A stretch of 64,000 bases of DNA from Bauldia sp. (GCA_028284325.1 JANQRX010000010.1:248001-312000), one strand, 5' to 3'; numbered from the stretch's first letter, positions 42,168 to 51,894 are shown. The notes: generated by a model not told the origin, from the letters alone. Translations and numbers: made by a program.

Positions 42168-42697
42168 ATGGACGATGAATCGGGGCCGGTGCGACAGGTC
42201 ACGCCCGTCGCGCCGCCCGCTTCCTCTATCTCCAGCGCCTCGGCTTTGGCGGCCGCGTCCGCAGTCGGACCTTCGGCGTCAACAAGGACGTCGGCTCGCG
42301 CTTCGACGTGCGCCGGCTGGACGGCCTGATCGATGCGATCCACCATCGCCTCGCCGACGTCGTGATCGAGCAGCTTCCCTATGGCGAGTTCATCGAGCGC
42401 TACGACCACGCCCGCGCACTGTTCTACCTGGACCCGCCCTATTTCCAGTCCGAGGACGACTACGGCAAGGGCGCCTTCACCCGCGCTGATTTCGGCCGCC
42501 TGGCGCGCCAACTCGGCGGGCTCAAGGGCGGGTTCATCCTCTCGATCAACGATGCGCCGGAGATCCGGCGGATCTTCGACGGGCTCGCGATCGAGGAGGT
42601 ACGGCTGACCTACACGATCAGCCGCGGGGAGGGCTCGGCCGCGGCCGAACTGCTGATCTCGGATGGTGCGGTGGAGGGGGAGGGGCGGCTATTCTGA
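42168..42697 (+). pseudogene. D12-class adenine-N6 DNA methyltransferase, internal deletion
   Basis: The gene start is intact: ribosome-binding GGGAGG, ATG at 42168, then MDDESGPVRQVTPVAPPA, which resembles the usual N-terminus just before the AdoMet-binding GGK. From about 42212 the homologous sequence is in another frame: AARFLYLQRLGFGGRVRSRT, FGVNKDVGSRFDV, then the catalytic LFYLDPPYF (DPPY) and the rest to the stop at 42697. So the middle, with the AdoMet-binding motif, is deleted with a frameshift at a CGCCGCCCGC repeat. A GTG at 42308 could start a 129-aa remnant. Not a working methylase. Confidence 0.8.
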
Positions 42698-43528
42698 TTC
42701 TGTGGGTGGCGGCAGTTTCGGCTTATCGCGTTGTTCTATAGCCTGTCGCTTCGTTTCGGGCAGCCGGTCATAGAGTGCCTTCACTCGCTGCGGCTTGGAG
42801 ATCATTTCATCGACGATCTCGTTCACAAGAAAGAACAACTGCAGTGCTGTCTCGCGATCGTCCTTCATGTCGATTTCGCCGGGGTGGACAGAGTCGTTGC
42901 CGATTACCCGGACGGCATCAAGCATCATCTGAATCTGCTGGTCCAAGCCGCGGGCAACCAGCGCCGCGATGTCCCTGTTCAGGTTCTTTCCCGGCAGCCC
43001 GAGTTGAATGCAGAGCTTCTGGATCGCCAGCCGGAGGAGCGCGGCGGCACCTCGCGTCGAGCGATCAACGATACCGGCGGCTTCGTTGAAGTCTGCCTTG
43101 ACGTCGCCGGGCATGTCGGGGTTCGGTCGCACTATGATCTGCGATTCTGGGAAGATTACGCGCTCGCACAGCCAGAGCGATACCTCGCCGCAGGAGCGGC
43201 ATCGTGAGAGGTCTACGTTATCGACCCTGAACCTCACGTTGTCGGATTCCCCCAATTTGATCAGCACGGGGTCTCCCTCAAACCGACGGCGATATCGCTC
43301 GACGAGCCGTCGGCGCATCGGTTCGTCCGGGTGCTCGTCTGCATCCTTCTCGAGGAACTGAAGGATCGCAACGTCGAGGGGTTTGGGTGGCGACTTTTCG
43401 TCGTACCAGTGTGCGAAGACCCTGAACCACGATTGATCGGCGAACGCACCACACCGGGGGCAGCTGAACGACGCCGCGCCGAGAGAGGGCGGTACTGGCG
43501 AAGGGGCGTCGGCAGCCACCTCGCTCAC
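42689..43528 (-). CDS. DUF4145-domain protein
   Basis: 279 residues from the GTG at 43528, which overlaps the antitoxin gene stop (GTGA). Two Cys pairs (SCPRCG and CRSCG) suggest a zinc site in the N-terminal half; the DUF4145 helical domain is at about residues 150-240 (STRGAAALLRLAIQKLCIQL, NRDIAALVARGLD, IQMMLDAVRVIGNDSVHPGEI). DUF4145 occurs in restriction and other defence loci and as stand-alone proteins of unknown role. Coupled to higA here. Confidence 0.82.
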   Translation of the reverse strand: MSEVAADAPSPVPPSLGAASFSCPRCGAFADQSWFRVFAHWYDEKSPPKPLDVAILQFLEKDADEHPDEPMRRRLVERYRRRFEGDPVLIKLGESDNVRFRVDNVDLSRCRSCGEVSLWLCERVIFPESQIIVRPNPDMPGDVKADFNEAAGIVDRSTRGAAALLRLAIQKLCIQLGLPGKNLNRDIAALVARGLDQQIQMMLDAVRVIGNDSVHPGEIDMKDDRETALQLFFLVNEIVDEMISKPQRVKALYDRLPETKRQAIEQRDKPKLPPPTESE

Positions 43529-44112
43529 GCCGCCTCGGCGCGTTTGATCGACTTCAGTTCGCGGCCGAGTTTCTGTTCGGCGTCCCACAGATCCACGGCC
43601 TGCTGCATGCGCAGCCAGATGCCGGGGCCGTTCCCCATGAACTTGCCGAGGCGCAGCGCCATCGCCGGCGTCACCGGTCCCTTGCCGGTCGCAATCCGGT
43701 TGAGGTACTGGCGGGTCACGCCCATGGCCGCGGCCGCCTTGGCGATCGACATGTCGGGGATATCGGCGATCGCATCGGCGAACACGATGCCGGGATGCGT
43801 CGGCCGGCGCTGACGCTTGGTGCGCTTGCCGGTCTCGGCCGCTGACGCCAGCGCCTCCTGTATGCCGGCGATCGCCTCGGCGATTGCGCGGTTGATTTCC
43901 TTATCCGCCGCCTTCGCGTCCACCGTCTCCCGTGCCTCCGCGCCGACCATCTTGACCAAGGCCTTGACCAGGTCCCGGCGGTGTTTCTCTCCGGCCGTGC
44001 GGACCGTGTTCTTGATCGCTACCCTTCCACTGCCGCCGAACCTGCCCGTGGTCGCCTGACGGCGCAACGCCTTGCCACGGCCGGCTCTAGTGGTATTGCT
44101 CGAAGTCGACAT
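43525..44112 (-). CDS. higA: HigA-family antitoxin (XRE/HTH) with N-terminal extension
   Basis: 195 residues. The C-terminal about 95 residues form the HigA domain: HPGIVFADAIADIPDMSIAK, the HTH AAAAMGVTRQYLNRIATGKG, and PAMALRLGKFMGNGPGIWLR. The first about 100 residues are a basic/helical extension absent from typical HigA (about 100 aa). It overlaps the 3' end of the higB remnant by 26 nt, as in normal higBA operons. With higB broken, the antitoxin is an orphan that may still act as repressor. Confidence 0.85.
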   Translation of the reverse strand: MSTSSNTTRAGRGKALRRQATTGRFGGSGRVAIKNTVRTAGEKHRRDLVKALVKMVGAEARETVDAKAADKEINRAIAEAIAGIQEALASAAETGKRTKRQRRPTHPGIVFADAIADIPDMSIAKAAAAMGVTRQYLNRIATGKGPVTPAMALRLGKFMGNGPGIWLRMQQAVDLWDAEQKLGRELKSIKRAEAA

Positions 44113-44281
44113 CGTAGGCGTCGCCTTTCTCGAATTTGAACGTCAGCCGCCAAGCGCCGGAAACGCTGATGGCCCATGTGCCCGCCCGCGCGCCACTCAG
44201 CTGGTGCAGATAATAGCCGGCGAAATCCATATCGGCGATGTCCTCGGCAGCCTGATTCGCTCGGTCGATCCGTCGTCGCGC
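44087..44281 (-). pseudogene. higB: higB toxin, 5'-truncated remnant
   Basis: Reading on the minus strand from 44281 to the TAG at 44087-44089, the frame gives ANQAAEDIADMDFAGYYLH, QLSGARAGTWAISVSGAWRL, TFKFEKGDAYDVDFEQYH, the clear C-terminal two-thirds of a HigB (RelE-fold) mRNA endonuclease. The N-terminus is missing: a stop lies at 44282-44284 in this frame and the upstream sequence belongs to a different gene fragment. The only in-frame ATG would leave about 45 residues. Confidence 0.75.
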
Positions 44282-44397
44282 TCAAGCCGGAGCGTGTTGC
44301 CATCTGTGACGAACAACTCGTCAGCCAGGGCGGGCAGGGCGCTCAGAATCGCTGTGGCGACCACGATCATGCCGGCTGATTTCGCGATGCATTTCAC
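44197..44397 (-). pseudogene. N-terminal fragment of a secreted SNase-like nuclease, joined to higB
   Basis: A signal peptide (SAGMIVVATAILSALPALAD) is followed by ELFVTDGNTLRLERDDGSTE and RIRLP, the start of the thermonuclease pattern DGDTL...RIRLxGIDAPE. The pattern stops at RLP and the reading continues out of frame into higB sequence, ending at 44197. So a deletion has fused the first part of a nuclease gene to the last part of higB. Either part alone would be inactive. Confidence 0.6.
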
Positions 44398-44437
44398 GAT
44401 GCACGCTCGGTTCAGATCAGCTAAGTCATTGATTTAT

Positions 44438-44514
44438 TGGTCGGAGTGGCAGGATTTGAACCTGCGACCCCCTCGTCCCGAACGAGGTGCGCTACCAGGC
44501 TGCGCTACACTCCG
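44438..44514 (-). tRNA. tRNA-Pro(CGG)
   Basis: Cloverleaf on the minus strand: acceptor CGGAGTG/CACTCCG (44508-44514 with 44442-44448), anticodon CGG at 44478-44480 in the loop TTCGGGA, T-loop TTCAAAT, discriminator A at 44441 and an encoded CCA at 44438-44440. Its 3' end faces the accessory island, the usual integration side for mobile elements. Confidence 0.96.
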
Positions 44515-44669
44515 GCCTCTGGCGCGCCGACTTATAGCGACCGCCCCGACCGGCGGCAAGCGCGGGTGCGGGCGGCGGTATCCCGGCCGCCGGGTGCGCG
44601 TTGCGGCGCTTCCGGCCAGCCTATATAGGATGCGCAAAAGCGCCGCTTCCGTGGCGACCATCACATCAT

Positions 44670-44744
44670 TGGGGCGTGGCCAAGCGGTTAAGGCATCGGG
44701 TTTTGATCCCGTGATCCCAGGTTCGAATCCTGGCGCCCCAGCCA
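44670..44744 (+). tRNA. tRNA-Gln(TTG)
   Basis: Cloverleaf on the plus strand: acceptor TGGGGCG/CGCCCCA, anticodon TTG at 44703-44705 in the loop TTTTGAT, T-loop TTCGAAT, encoded CCA at 44742-44744. It is followed at 43 bp by the SGNH hydrolase gene. Confidence 0.96.
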
Positions 44745-44787
44745 CGATGGCGCAGCTTCCTTCCAACGGCGAGACCCTCCGAGACCC

Positions 44788-45423
44788 ATGAAGACCCTCC
44801 TCTGCTTCGGCGACTCCAACACCCACGGCTCCGCCCCGATGGACCACATCGACGACATCCGGCGGTTTGACGGACAGACCCGCTGGCCGGGTGTGGCCGC
44901 CCGCGCTCTGGGCGAAACGTGGCGCGTGATCGAGGAGGGCCATCCCGGCCGGACCACCGTGCACCCCGACCCGATCGAGGGGCTGGAGAAGTGCGGCCGG
45001 CCGGCGCTCACGGTCGCGCTCGCCTCGCACCGGCCGATCGACCATGTCGTCATCATGCTCGGCACCAACGACCTCAAGACCCGGTTCAGCGTCACCGCCT
45101 TCGACATTGCCCTGTCGGTGGAGCATCTGGTCGCCGACGTGCTGGCGAGCGACAGCGGGCCGGAACGCGGGGCGCCCAAGGTGCTCCTGGTGGCGCCGCC
45201 GCCGATCTCCGAAGACAGTTGGCTGGGTGAAATCTTTCGCGGCGGCGCCGATGTCTCGAGAGGTTTCGCGACCCGCTATCGCGAAGCGGCCGAGCGGCAG
45301 GGGTGCGGCTTCCTCGACGCCGGAGCGATCATCGAATCGACGCCCGTGGACGGGATTCACTTCGAGGCGGAGGCCCACGCAACGCTGGGCCGCGCTATTG
45401 CCGAAGCAGTCGCGAGCGCCTGA
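44788..45423 (+). CDS. SGNH/GDSL-family hydrolase (cytoplasmic esterase-like)
   Basis: 211 residues. Block I FGDSNTHG gives the nucleophile Ser9; block III is GTNDLK; block V is DGIHFE with the catalytic Asp and His near the end. No signal peptide. Family members in sugar regions remove acetyl or other acyl groups. It is convergent with the rbsK gene (4 bp gap). Confidence 0.9.
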   Translation: MKTLLCFGDSNTHGSAPMDHIDDIRRFDGQTRWPGVAARALGETWRVIEEGHPGRTTVHPDPIEGLEKCGRPALTVALASHRPIDHVVIMLGTNDLKTRFSVTAFDIALSVEHLVADVLASDSGPERGAPKVLLVAPPPISEDSWLGEIFRGGADVSRGFATRYREAAERQGCGFLDAGAIIESTPVDGIHFEAEAHATLGRAIAEAVASA

Positions 45424-45427
45424 CCCC

Positions 45428-46351
45428 TCAGGCGTCTTCGAGCAGGCGCTCCACCTCCGGCCGGCTCGGCATCGACGGCGCGGTTCCCGGCCGGGTCACG
45501 GAGATCGCCGCCGTGGCACAACCGAAGCGAACGGCATCGAGCGGGTCCGTACCGTCCGCCAGGGCGGCGGCGAAACCGCCGTTGAAGGCGTCGCCCGCGC
45601 CGGTCGTCTCGACCACTGCGCCGGCGTCGAAGGCGGGGACGTGGACGCTGCGATCGGGTGTGTGGAACAGCGCGCCGCGCTCCCCCAGGGTCACGATGGC
45701 GGCGCCCGCACCCGACGCCACCAGCGCGTCCGCCGCCTTGCGCGCCTCGTCGAGCGAGGCGACCGGCAGGCCGGTGATCCCCTCGGCTTCCGTCTCGTTG
45801 GGGGTCACGTAGTCGCAGAGATCGAGCATGCCGTCGGCGAGATCGGCGGCAGGGGCGGGATTGAGGATCGTGGCGCCGCCGCCTTCGCGGGCGATCGCAA
45901 GCGCGCGATGCGCCGCGTCCATAGGCTGCTCGAGCTGGGTCATGAAGACCGAGGCGTTGCCGATCTCCTGGGCCCGCGCCTCGACATCGGACGGTGCGAT
46001 GGACGCGGCGGCACCGGGGCAGACGATGATCGCGTTGTCGCCGCTCGTCTCCTCGACGAAGATGTAGGCCGCGCCGGTGTAGCTCTCCGGGTCCTGGGTG
46101 ACGAGCGGTTTGACCCCGGCGTCGCTCCAGGTCTTGAGCGCCATGTCGGCGAACGGGTCGTCGCCCAGCCTAGTCAGGAAGGCGACATCGGCGCCGAGCC
46201 GGGCGGCGGCGACCGCCTGGTTGGAGCCCTTGCCACCGGGGCCGAGCTTGAAGCTGCTCCCCATGATCGTCTCGCCCATACGCGGGGCGCGCTCGGCCCG
46301 ATAGGCGGTGTCGGCAACGAACACGCCGAGGATGACGATCGCCCCGCTCAT
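45428..46351 (-). CDS. rbsK: Ribokinase (PfkB family)
   Basis: 307 residues. N-terminal substrate motif GGKGSNQAVAAARLG (about residue 37-51) and the C-terminal PfkB signature ETTGAGDAFNGGFA with the catalytic Asp. Phosphorylates a pentose or related sugar at the primary hydroxyl. It follows rbsD/fucU and the ABC ATPase in a minus-strand operon, as in ribose operons. Confidence 0.92.
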   Translation of the reverse strand: MSGAIVILGVFVADTAYRAERAPRMGETIMGSSFKLGPGGKGSNQAVAAARLGADVAFLTRLGDDPFADMALKTWSDAGVKPLVTQDPESYTGAAYIFVEETSGDNAIIVCPGAAASIAPSDVEARAQEIGNASVFMTQLEQPMDAAHRALAIAREGGGATILNPAPAADLADGMLDLCDYVTPNETEAEGITGLPVASLDEARKAADALVASGAGAAIVTLGERGALFHTPDRSVHVPAFDAGAVVETTGAGDAFNGGFAAALADGTDPLDAVRFGCATAAISVTRPGTAPSMPSRPEVERLLEDA

Positions 46352-46363
46352 GGTCTGACACCC

Positions 46364-46816
46364 TCAGGCATCGGGCGGGATCACGCCCTTGCGGAAGGCG
46401 AAGCAGCCGTAGAACCGGCGATCCCCGGTCTGCACCACGCAATAGGCGTTCTTGGCGCGCTCGTAGAAGGCGAAGCGCTCGATCGACATCATCGGCCAGT
46501 CCTTGCCCTCGGCGGCGTTGATGGCGGCCTGCACCTCCTGTTGCACCGGCGGCACCTCGTCGGGCGATCCGACAATCTCCATCCGCGCGGCGGAATCGTC
46601 GACGAAGGTGTCGAGCGGCATGACCGACAGGATCGCCTCCGCGGCCTCCGCGGCCGTGCAGTTGTCGATGCGCAGGAGCGTGCCGAGCGTCGTCTGTCGG
46701 GCGATCGAATCGGACGGGAAGTTCGTATCGGCGACGATCAGGTCGTCGCCGTGCCCCATCGCGCGCAGCGCATGGAGCACCTCGGCGTTGAGGCGCGGAT
46801 CGATGTTCTTGAGCAT
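46364..46816 (-). CDS. RbsD/FucU-family sugar mutarotase
   Basis: 150 residues from the ATG at 46816. The DPRLNAEVLHALRAMGHGDDL start and YGCFAFRKGVIPP end are hallmarks of RbsD/FucU, which interconvert pyranose forms of ribose or anomers of fucose. The FucU-like length and the MGHGDDLIVADTNFP motif lean to the FucU subgroup. 12 bp before rbsK. Confidence 0.9.
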   Translation of the reverse strand: MLKNIDPRLNAEVLHALRAMGHGDDLIVADTNFPSDSIARQTTLGTLLRIDNCTAAEAAEAILSVMPLDTFVDDSAARMEIVGSPDEVPPVQQEVQAAINAAEGKDWPMMSIERFAFYERAKNAYCVVQTGDRRFYGCFAFRKGVIPPDA

Positions 46817-46843
46817 GGTTGTGGTCCTCCCGGCGCCGAGCAA

Positions 46844-47899
<1,056 letters not shown>

Positions 47900-48134
47900 G
47901 ATCGCAAGGTCCAGACATGGGGGCACGGCTCCGGCGAGCCTAGGGGCTTCCTGCCTCCAGCACTAGCCGAGCGACACACCACCGCGCAACCGCCGGCTTT
48001 CGTGATGGCCAAGGCGCAGGGTCTGATTGACACCAACCATCGTTACTCCATACTCCGCACCGTGCGGCGAAGGCGGTTTCGGACCGGATGCCGCGTGAAT
48101 CAACAACAAAGTGTCTCCGAGGGAGGACAAGTCC
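47900..48134. promoter_or_regulatory. Divergent promoter region of the sugar ABC system
   Basis: 235 bp between the ATPase and binding-protein genes. A candidate sigma-70 promoter for the plus strand is TTGACA (48027-48032) with CATACT (48049-48054) 16 bp later. No clear operator dyad was found. A GGAGG precedes the binding-protein start. Confidence 0.4.
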
Positions 48135-49775
48135 ATGAGAGTTGACATCTACAATCGCCTGATGGCGGCCCAGGCAAGCCGTCGGCAGGTGTTGAAGGGC
48201 GCGGCGAGCGCCGGCGCGATCGCGGCCGGCACGGCGGCCGGTCTCGGTTCGCTCATCACGCCGGCGTCCGCCCAGAGCGGGCTTCGGGCCGAGCTTCTGA
48301 AGATCCCGGGCGTCGGCGCGGGCTCGCCGACGGATGCCGACTGGCAGAAGGTTGGCGAATTGACCCTTGGGCCGACGAAGGACCGGGTTCAGCCGGGCGA
48401 GTTCGCCGGTGTCGAACTGACCTTCATGGGGCTCAACAACCAGAACCTCCACAACTTCCTGTTCCGCGGCTTCCTGAAGCCGTGGGAGGAGTACACCGGC
48501 GCCACGATCAACTGGATCGATCTGGCGCAGGCGGACTACAACCCGCGTCTGCAGCAGTCCATCGCCACCGGGACCGTCGATTTCGACATCATCGAGATGG
48601 GCGCGCCCTTCGAGGGCGACACGGCCGGCAAGGGTCTTCTCGACGAAATGCCGGACTGGGTGAGCGAGCAGATCGAGTCGGACGACCTGGTGGGCTACCT
48701 TCAGCCGCCGGTCGGCACCTGGGACGGCAAGACCTACCGCATCAACATCGACGGCGACTGCCACACCTTCGCCTATCGCACCGACTATTTCGGCGACGGT
48801 TCGGTGACCGGAAGCGGCGTCCCCAGGACCTGGCAGGAGATCAACGCGATCTCCAAGGAGCTTGCCGGCAAATCCGATCCGCTGACCGGGCTTCCGGCCC
48901 ACGGCTATCTCGATCCGCTCAAGGGCTGGGGCGGGTTCGGTTTCTACTTCCTGGAAAACCGTGCCGCGGCCTACGTCAAGCATCCGGACGATCCGGCCTG
49001 GCTGTTCGATCCCGACACCATGAAGCCGCGGGTCAACAATCCGGGCTGGGTCCAGGCGATCCAGGACGTGTTGGATCTCATCGAAGCCGGCGCCTATCCG
49101 GCCGATCAGATCAACGCCGACCCGGGCACCACCGGCTTCCAGCAGTTCCTGGCCGGCACCGGTTCGATGCTCATGTGGTGGGGCGACATCGGCTCCAACG
49201 CGCGCACGTCGGACACCTCGGTTGTCGGCGATGTGGTGGCCTTCGGCATCAACCCCGGTTCGGATCGCCGCTACAATTCGGCGACCGGCGCGTGGGAAGA
49301 CACCTACAACGAAGCGCCGAACATGGCCTATATCGGCTGGGGTCTCTACGTCACCAACCGGGTCTCGGGCGACTCGAAGAAGCGCAAGGCCGCCTGGTCG
49401 GCGGCTGCCCATCTCGGCGGCAAGGACCTGTCGCTGTGGACGGCGGCCTATCCGTCGGGCTTCCAGCCGTACCGCAACTCGCACTTCCTGTTCGACGAGT
49501 GGGAAGCGGCCGGCTACGACCGGGCCTATGTCGAGGACTATCTCGGTTCGAACGCGGATTCGTACAACCATCCGAACGCCGCCATCGAGCCGCGCATCCC
49601 CGGCATCTTCCAGTACTATTCGGTCGCCGAGGACGAACTCGCGAAGATCTATGCGGGTCAGTACGGCTCGGCCCAGGAAGGCGCCGACGCCATCGCCGCG
49701 GCGTGGGACAAGATCACCGACCAGATCGGCCGCGACAGCCAGATTGCGCTGTACAAGGCCAGCCTCGGTCTCTGA
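48135..49775 (+). CDS. Sugar ABC transporter substrate-binding protein, Tat-type signal
   Basis: 546 residues. The N-terminus has a Tat-like motif (ASRRQVLKGAASAGAIAAGT, twin Arg at residues 15-16), then ASA cleavage. Mature protein is a family 1 extracellular solute-binding protein (VELTFMGLNNQNLHNFLFRG; GTMSM-type core SMLMWWGDIGSN). The start follows GAGGGAGG. Tat export suggests it folds before transport. Its stop is followed by a GC hairpin and then the permeases. Confidence 0.92.
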   Translation: MRVDIYNRLMAAQASRRQVLKGAASAGAIAAGTAAGLGSLITPASAQSGLRAELLKIPGVGAGSPTDADWQKVGELTLGPTKDRVQPGEFAGVELTFMGLNNQNLHNFLFRGFLKPWEEYTGATINWIDLAQADYNPRLQQSIATGTVDFDIIEMGAPFEGDTAGKGLLDEMPDWVSEQIESDDLVGYLQPPVGTWDGKTYRINIDGDCHTFAYRTDYFGDGSVTGSGVPRTWQEINAISKELAGKSDPLTGLPAHGYLDPLKGWGGFGFYFLENRAAAYVKHPDDPAWLFDPDTMKPRVNNPGWVQAIQDVLDLIEAGAYPADQINADPGTTGFQQFLAGTGSMLMWWGDIGSNARTSDTSVVGDVVAFGINPGSDRRYNSATGAWEDTYNEAPNMAYIGWGLYVTNRVSGDSKKRKAAWSAAAHLGGKDLSLWTAAYPSGFQPYRNSHFLFDEWEAAGYDRAYVEDYLGSNADSYNHPNAAIEPRIPGIFQYYSVAEDELAKIYAGQYGSAQEGADAIAAAWDKITDQIGRDSQIALYKASLGL

Positions 49776-49789
49776 TCTGACGACATCAC

Positions 49790-49814
49790 GGCCGGCGGGA
49801 GCGACCCGCCGGCC
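49790..49814 (+). promoter_or_regulatory. Intra-operon GC hairpin after the Tat-type binding-protein gene
   Basis: A perfect 10-bp stem (GGCCGGCGGG at 49790-49799 with its complement at 49805-49814) and a 5-nt loop, 15 nt after the stop and 22 nt before the permease start. No T-run. It is the third binding-protein gene in the window followed by such a hairpin. Confidence 0.65.
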
Positions 49815-49836
49815 GATCCACTGCTGACTCCCGGCC

Positions 49837-50955
49837 ATGTCGGACACCACGCAAGCCCAGGGCGACCTCCTGAACGTCGTCACCGCCGAGCACGTCTCGC
49901 CGGGGAGGATTCTCACCGGGCGCGTGCTGGTGTGGGGCGTTGCCGCCGTCATGGCGCTCCTGGCGCTGGTGCAGCTTCTCTACGAGGCCGAGCGGATTTC
50001 CTTCGGTTTCGCCAACTGGCGGCCGGTGCTGATTGCCTTCGTCGCCTGGGGTGTCGCCCTTGGCATCGACCAGGTGCTGCGACGCGGCGAGAAGGGCAAG
50101 CGGGCGCTGTTCATCCTGCCCGCGGTGATCTTCGTCGTGTCGATGGTGATCTTCCCGATGCTCTTCGGGCTGTCCATCGCCTTCACCGACTGGAACCTTT
50201 CGTCCCTGACCGGCCGGCGCTTCAACGGCTTCGACAATTTCCGCCAGATGATGGCCGACCCGTTCTACTGGAACGCGTTGCGCAACATGGTGCTCTACGT
50301 CGCCGCCGTGTCGGTCGAGTACGCCATCGCCTTCGGCCTCGCCCTGCTGCTCAACGCCCAGATCAGGGCGCGCAAGTTCTTCCGCGTCGTCTTCCTGCTG
50401 CCTCTGATGCTCTCGCCCGTGGCGGTGAGCTGGATGATCGGCAAGTCGATGATGGAAGCGCGTTTCGGTCCGCTCGCGAGCCTCGCGCGCGCTCTCGGCT
50501 GGGACAACCCGTCGTTCTTCTCCTCGCCCGAGATCGCACGGCTGACCATCATGATGATGGACGCGTGGACCTTTATCCCGTTCATGATGATCATGCTGCT
50601 CGCCGGCCTGCAGGCGCTGGACAAGGAGGTGCAGGAGGCGGCCCGGGTCGACGGCGCCAATCCGTGGCAGGCGTTCTGGCAGGTGACCTTCCCGCTGATG
50701 CTGCCGGTGTCGATCACGGCGATCGTCATCCGCATCATCTTCAAGCTCAAGCTCGCCGACATCATCATCAACGTCACCGCCGGCGGACCCGGCGGAGCGA
50801 CGGATTCAGTCACCAGCTTCATCTTCCGGGAGTACCGCGACCGCTCCAATGTCGGTTACGGCACGCTGCTGGCGATGGTCTATCTCATCCTGATCATCAT
50901 CTTCATCACCGGCCTCCTCAGCGTGGTGAACCGCTTCGTGCGGCGGACGAACTGA
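49837..50955 (+). CDS. Sugar ABC transporter permease (MalF/UgpA type)
   Basis: 372 residues, with two extra N-terminal spans before the core of six helices, as in MalF-like proteins. EAA loop: QEAARVDGANPWQAFWQVTFPLMLP (about residue 265-290). Followed 12 bp later by its partner permease. Confidence 0.94.
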   Translation: MSDTTQAQGDLLNVVTAEHVSPGRILTGRVLVWGVAAVMALLALVQLLYEAERISFGFANWRPVLIAFVAWGVALGIDQVLRRGEKGKRALFILPAVIFVVSMVIFPMLFGLSIAFTDWNLSSLTGRRFNGFDNFRQMMADPFYWNALRNMVLYVAAVSVEYAIAFGLALLLNAQIRARKFFRVVFLLPLMLSPVAVSWMIGKSMMEARFGPLASLARALGWDNPSFFSSPEIARLTIMMMDAWTFIPFMMIMLLAGLQALDKEVQEAARVDGANPWQAFWQVTFPLMLPVSITAIVIRIIFKLKLADIIINVTAGGPGGATDSVTSFIFREYRDRSNVGYGTLLAMVYLILIIIFITGLLSVVNRFVRRTN

Positions 50956-50967
50956 GGTGGACGGGCG

Positions 50968-51894
50968 ATGACCGCACAAGCCGAACAGATCTTCGTCGAC
51001 AGCGAGATTGACCTCGCCTACCGCGCCAAGTGGTTCACCAAGCGGTTCCTCATCTACGGCGCGCTGATCTTCTGGGCGATCGTCTGCCTGTTCCCGATCT
51101 ACTGGACGATCACCACGTCGTTCAAGATCGCCCCCGACGTGATGCAGGGCCGGCTCATTCCGTGGGTCGACTACCAGCCGCAGTGGCGCGGCTGGCGCTC
51201 GCTCGGCCTGTCGCCGGAAACGATCTTCGGTGTCTCGACGGTGCGCGAGGAGTTTCTCAAGCGCTTCATGAACAGCGTCATCACGTCGTTCTCGGCCTCG
51301 ACGCTGGCGGTCGCCCTCGGCTCGCTCGCCGCCTACGGCCTGTCGCGATTCTCCTACCGCTTCGGTTTCATGAAGAACGCCGACATCTCGTTCTTCTTCC
51401 TCAGCCAGTTGATCCTGCCGCCGGTGGTGCTCGCGCTGCCGTTCCTGGTTCTCTACAAGCAGCTCGACCTGCTCGACAGCCGCATCGGCCTGATCCTGCT
51501 CTACACGCTGACGGTCCTGCCGATCGTCATCTGGATCATGCGCGACCAGTTCAGCGCGATTCCCGTCGAGCTCGAGGAGGCGGCGCTGGTCGACGGGCTG
51601 TCGATCTGGGGCGCGTTCGTGCAGATCGTCCTGCCGATCGCACTGCCCGGCATGGTCGCCGCCTTCATCCTGTCGCTGGTGCTGACATGGAACGAGTATT
51701 TCTTCGCCGCGCTCCTGACGAGCACTGACGCCAAGACCATACCGGTCATGGTCGCCAGCCAGACCGGCTCGCAGGGAATCAACTGGTGGTCGATGGCGGC
51801 GCTGTCATGGGCGGCGATCCTGCCGCTCCTGATCATCGCGATCTTCCTCGAACGCTACATCATCAAGGGCATGGCGGCCGGCGCGGTCAAGTAG
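50968..51894 (+). CDS. Sugar ABC transporter permease (MalG/UgpE type)
   Basis: 308 residues, six helices, EAA loop ELEEAALVDGLSIWGAFVQIVLPIALPG. It forms the transmembrane dimer with the preceding permease. Convergent with the SIS gene (4 bp gap). Confidence 0.94.
   Translation: MTAQAEQIFVDSEIDLAYRAKWFTKRFLIYGALIFWAIVCLFPIYWTITTSFKIAPDVMQGRLIPWVDYQPQWRGWRSLGLSPETIFGVSTVREEFLKRFMNSVITSFSASTLAVALGSLAAYGLSRFSYRFGFMKNADISFFFLSQLILPPVVLALPFLVLYKQLDLLDSRIGLILLYTLTVLPIVIWIMRDQFSAIPVELEEAALVDGLSIWGAFVQIVLPIALPGMVAAFILSLVLTWNEYFFAALLTSTDAKTIPVMVASQTGSQGINWWSMAALSWAAILPLLIIAIFLERYIIKGMAAGAVK

Noticed and set aside
42179-42307. Treating the D12 methylase as an intact short gene starting at 42308
   Set aside because: Homologous sequence clearly extends upstream of 42308 in the same frame with no start codon, and the true start at 42168 is in another frame.
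44438-44514. Direct-repeat copy of the tRNA-Pro 3' end as an att site
   Set aside because: No second copy of the tRNA 3' segment was noticed within 38-44 kb; it may lie outside the window or have decayed.
47940-49952. 670-codon minus-strand frame
   Set aside because: Antisense to the Tat-type binding-protein gene, which has a strong ribosome-binding sequence, signal peptide and family motifs.
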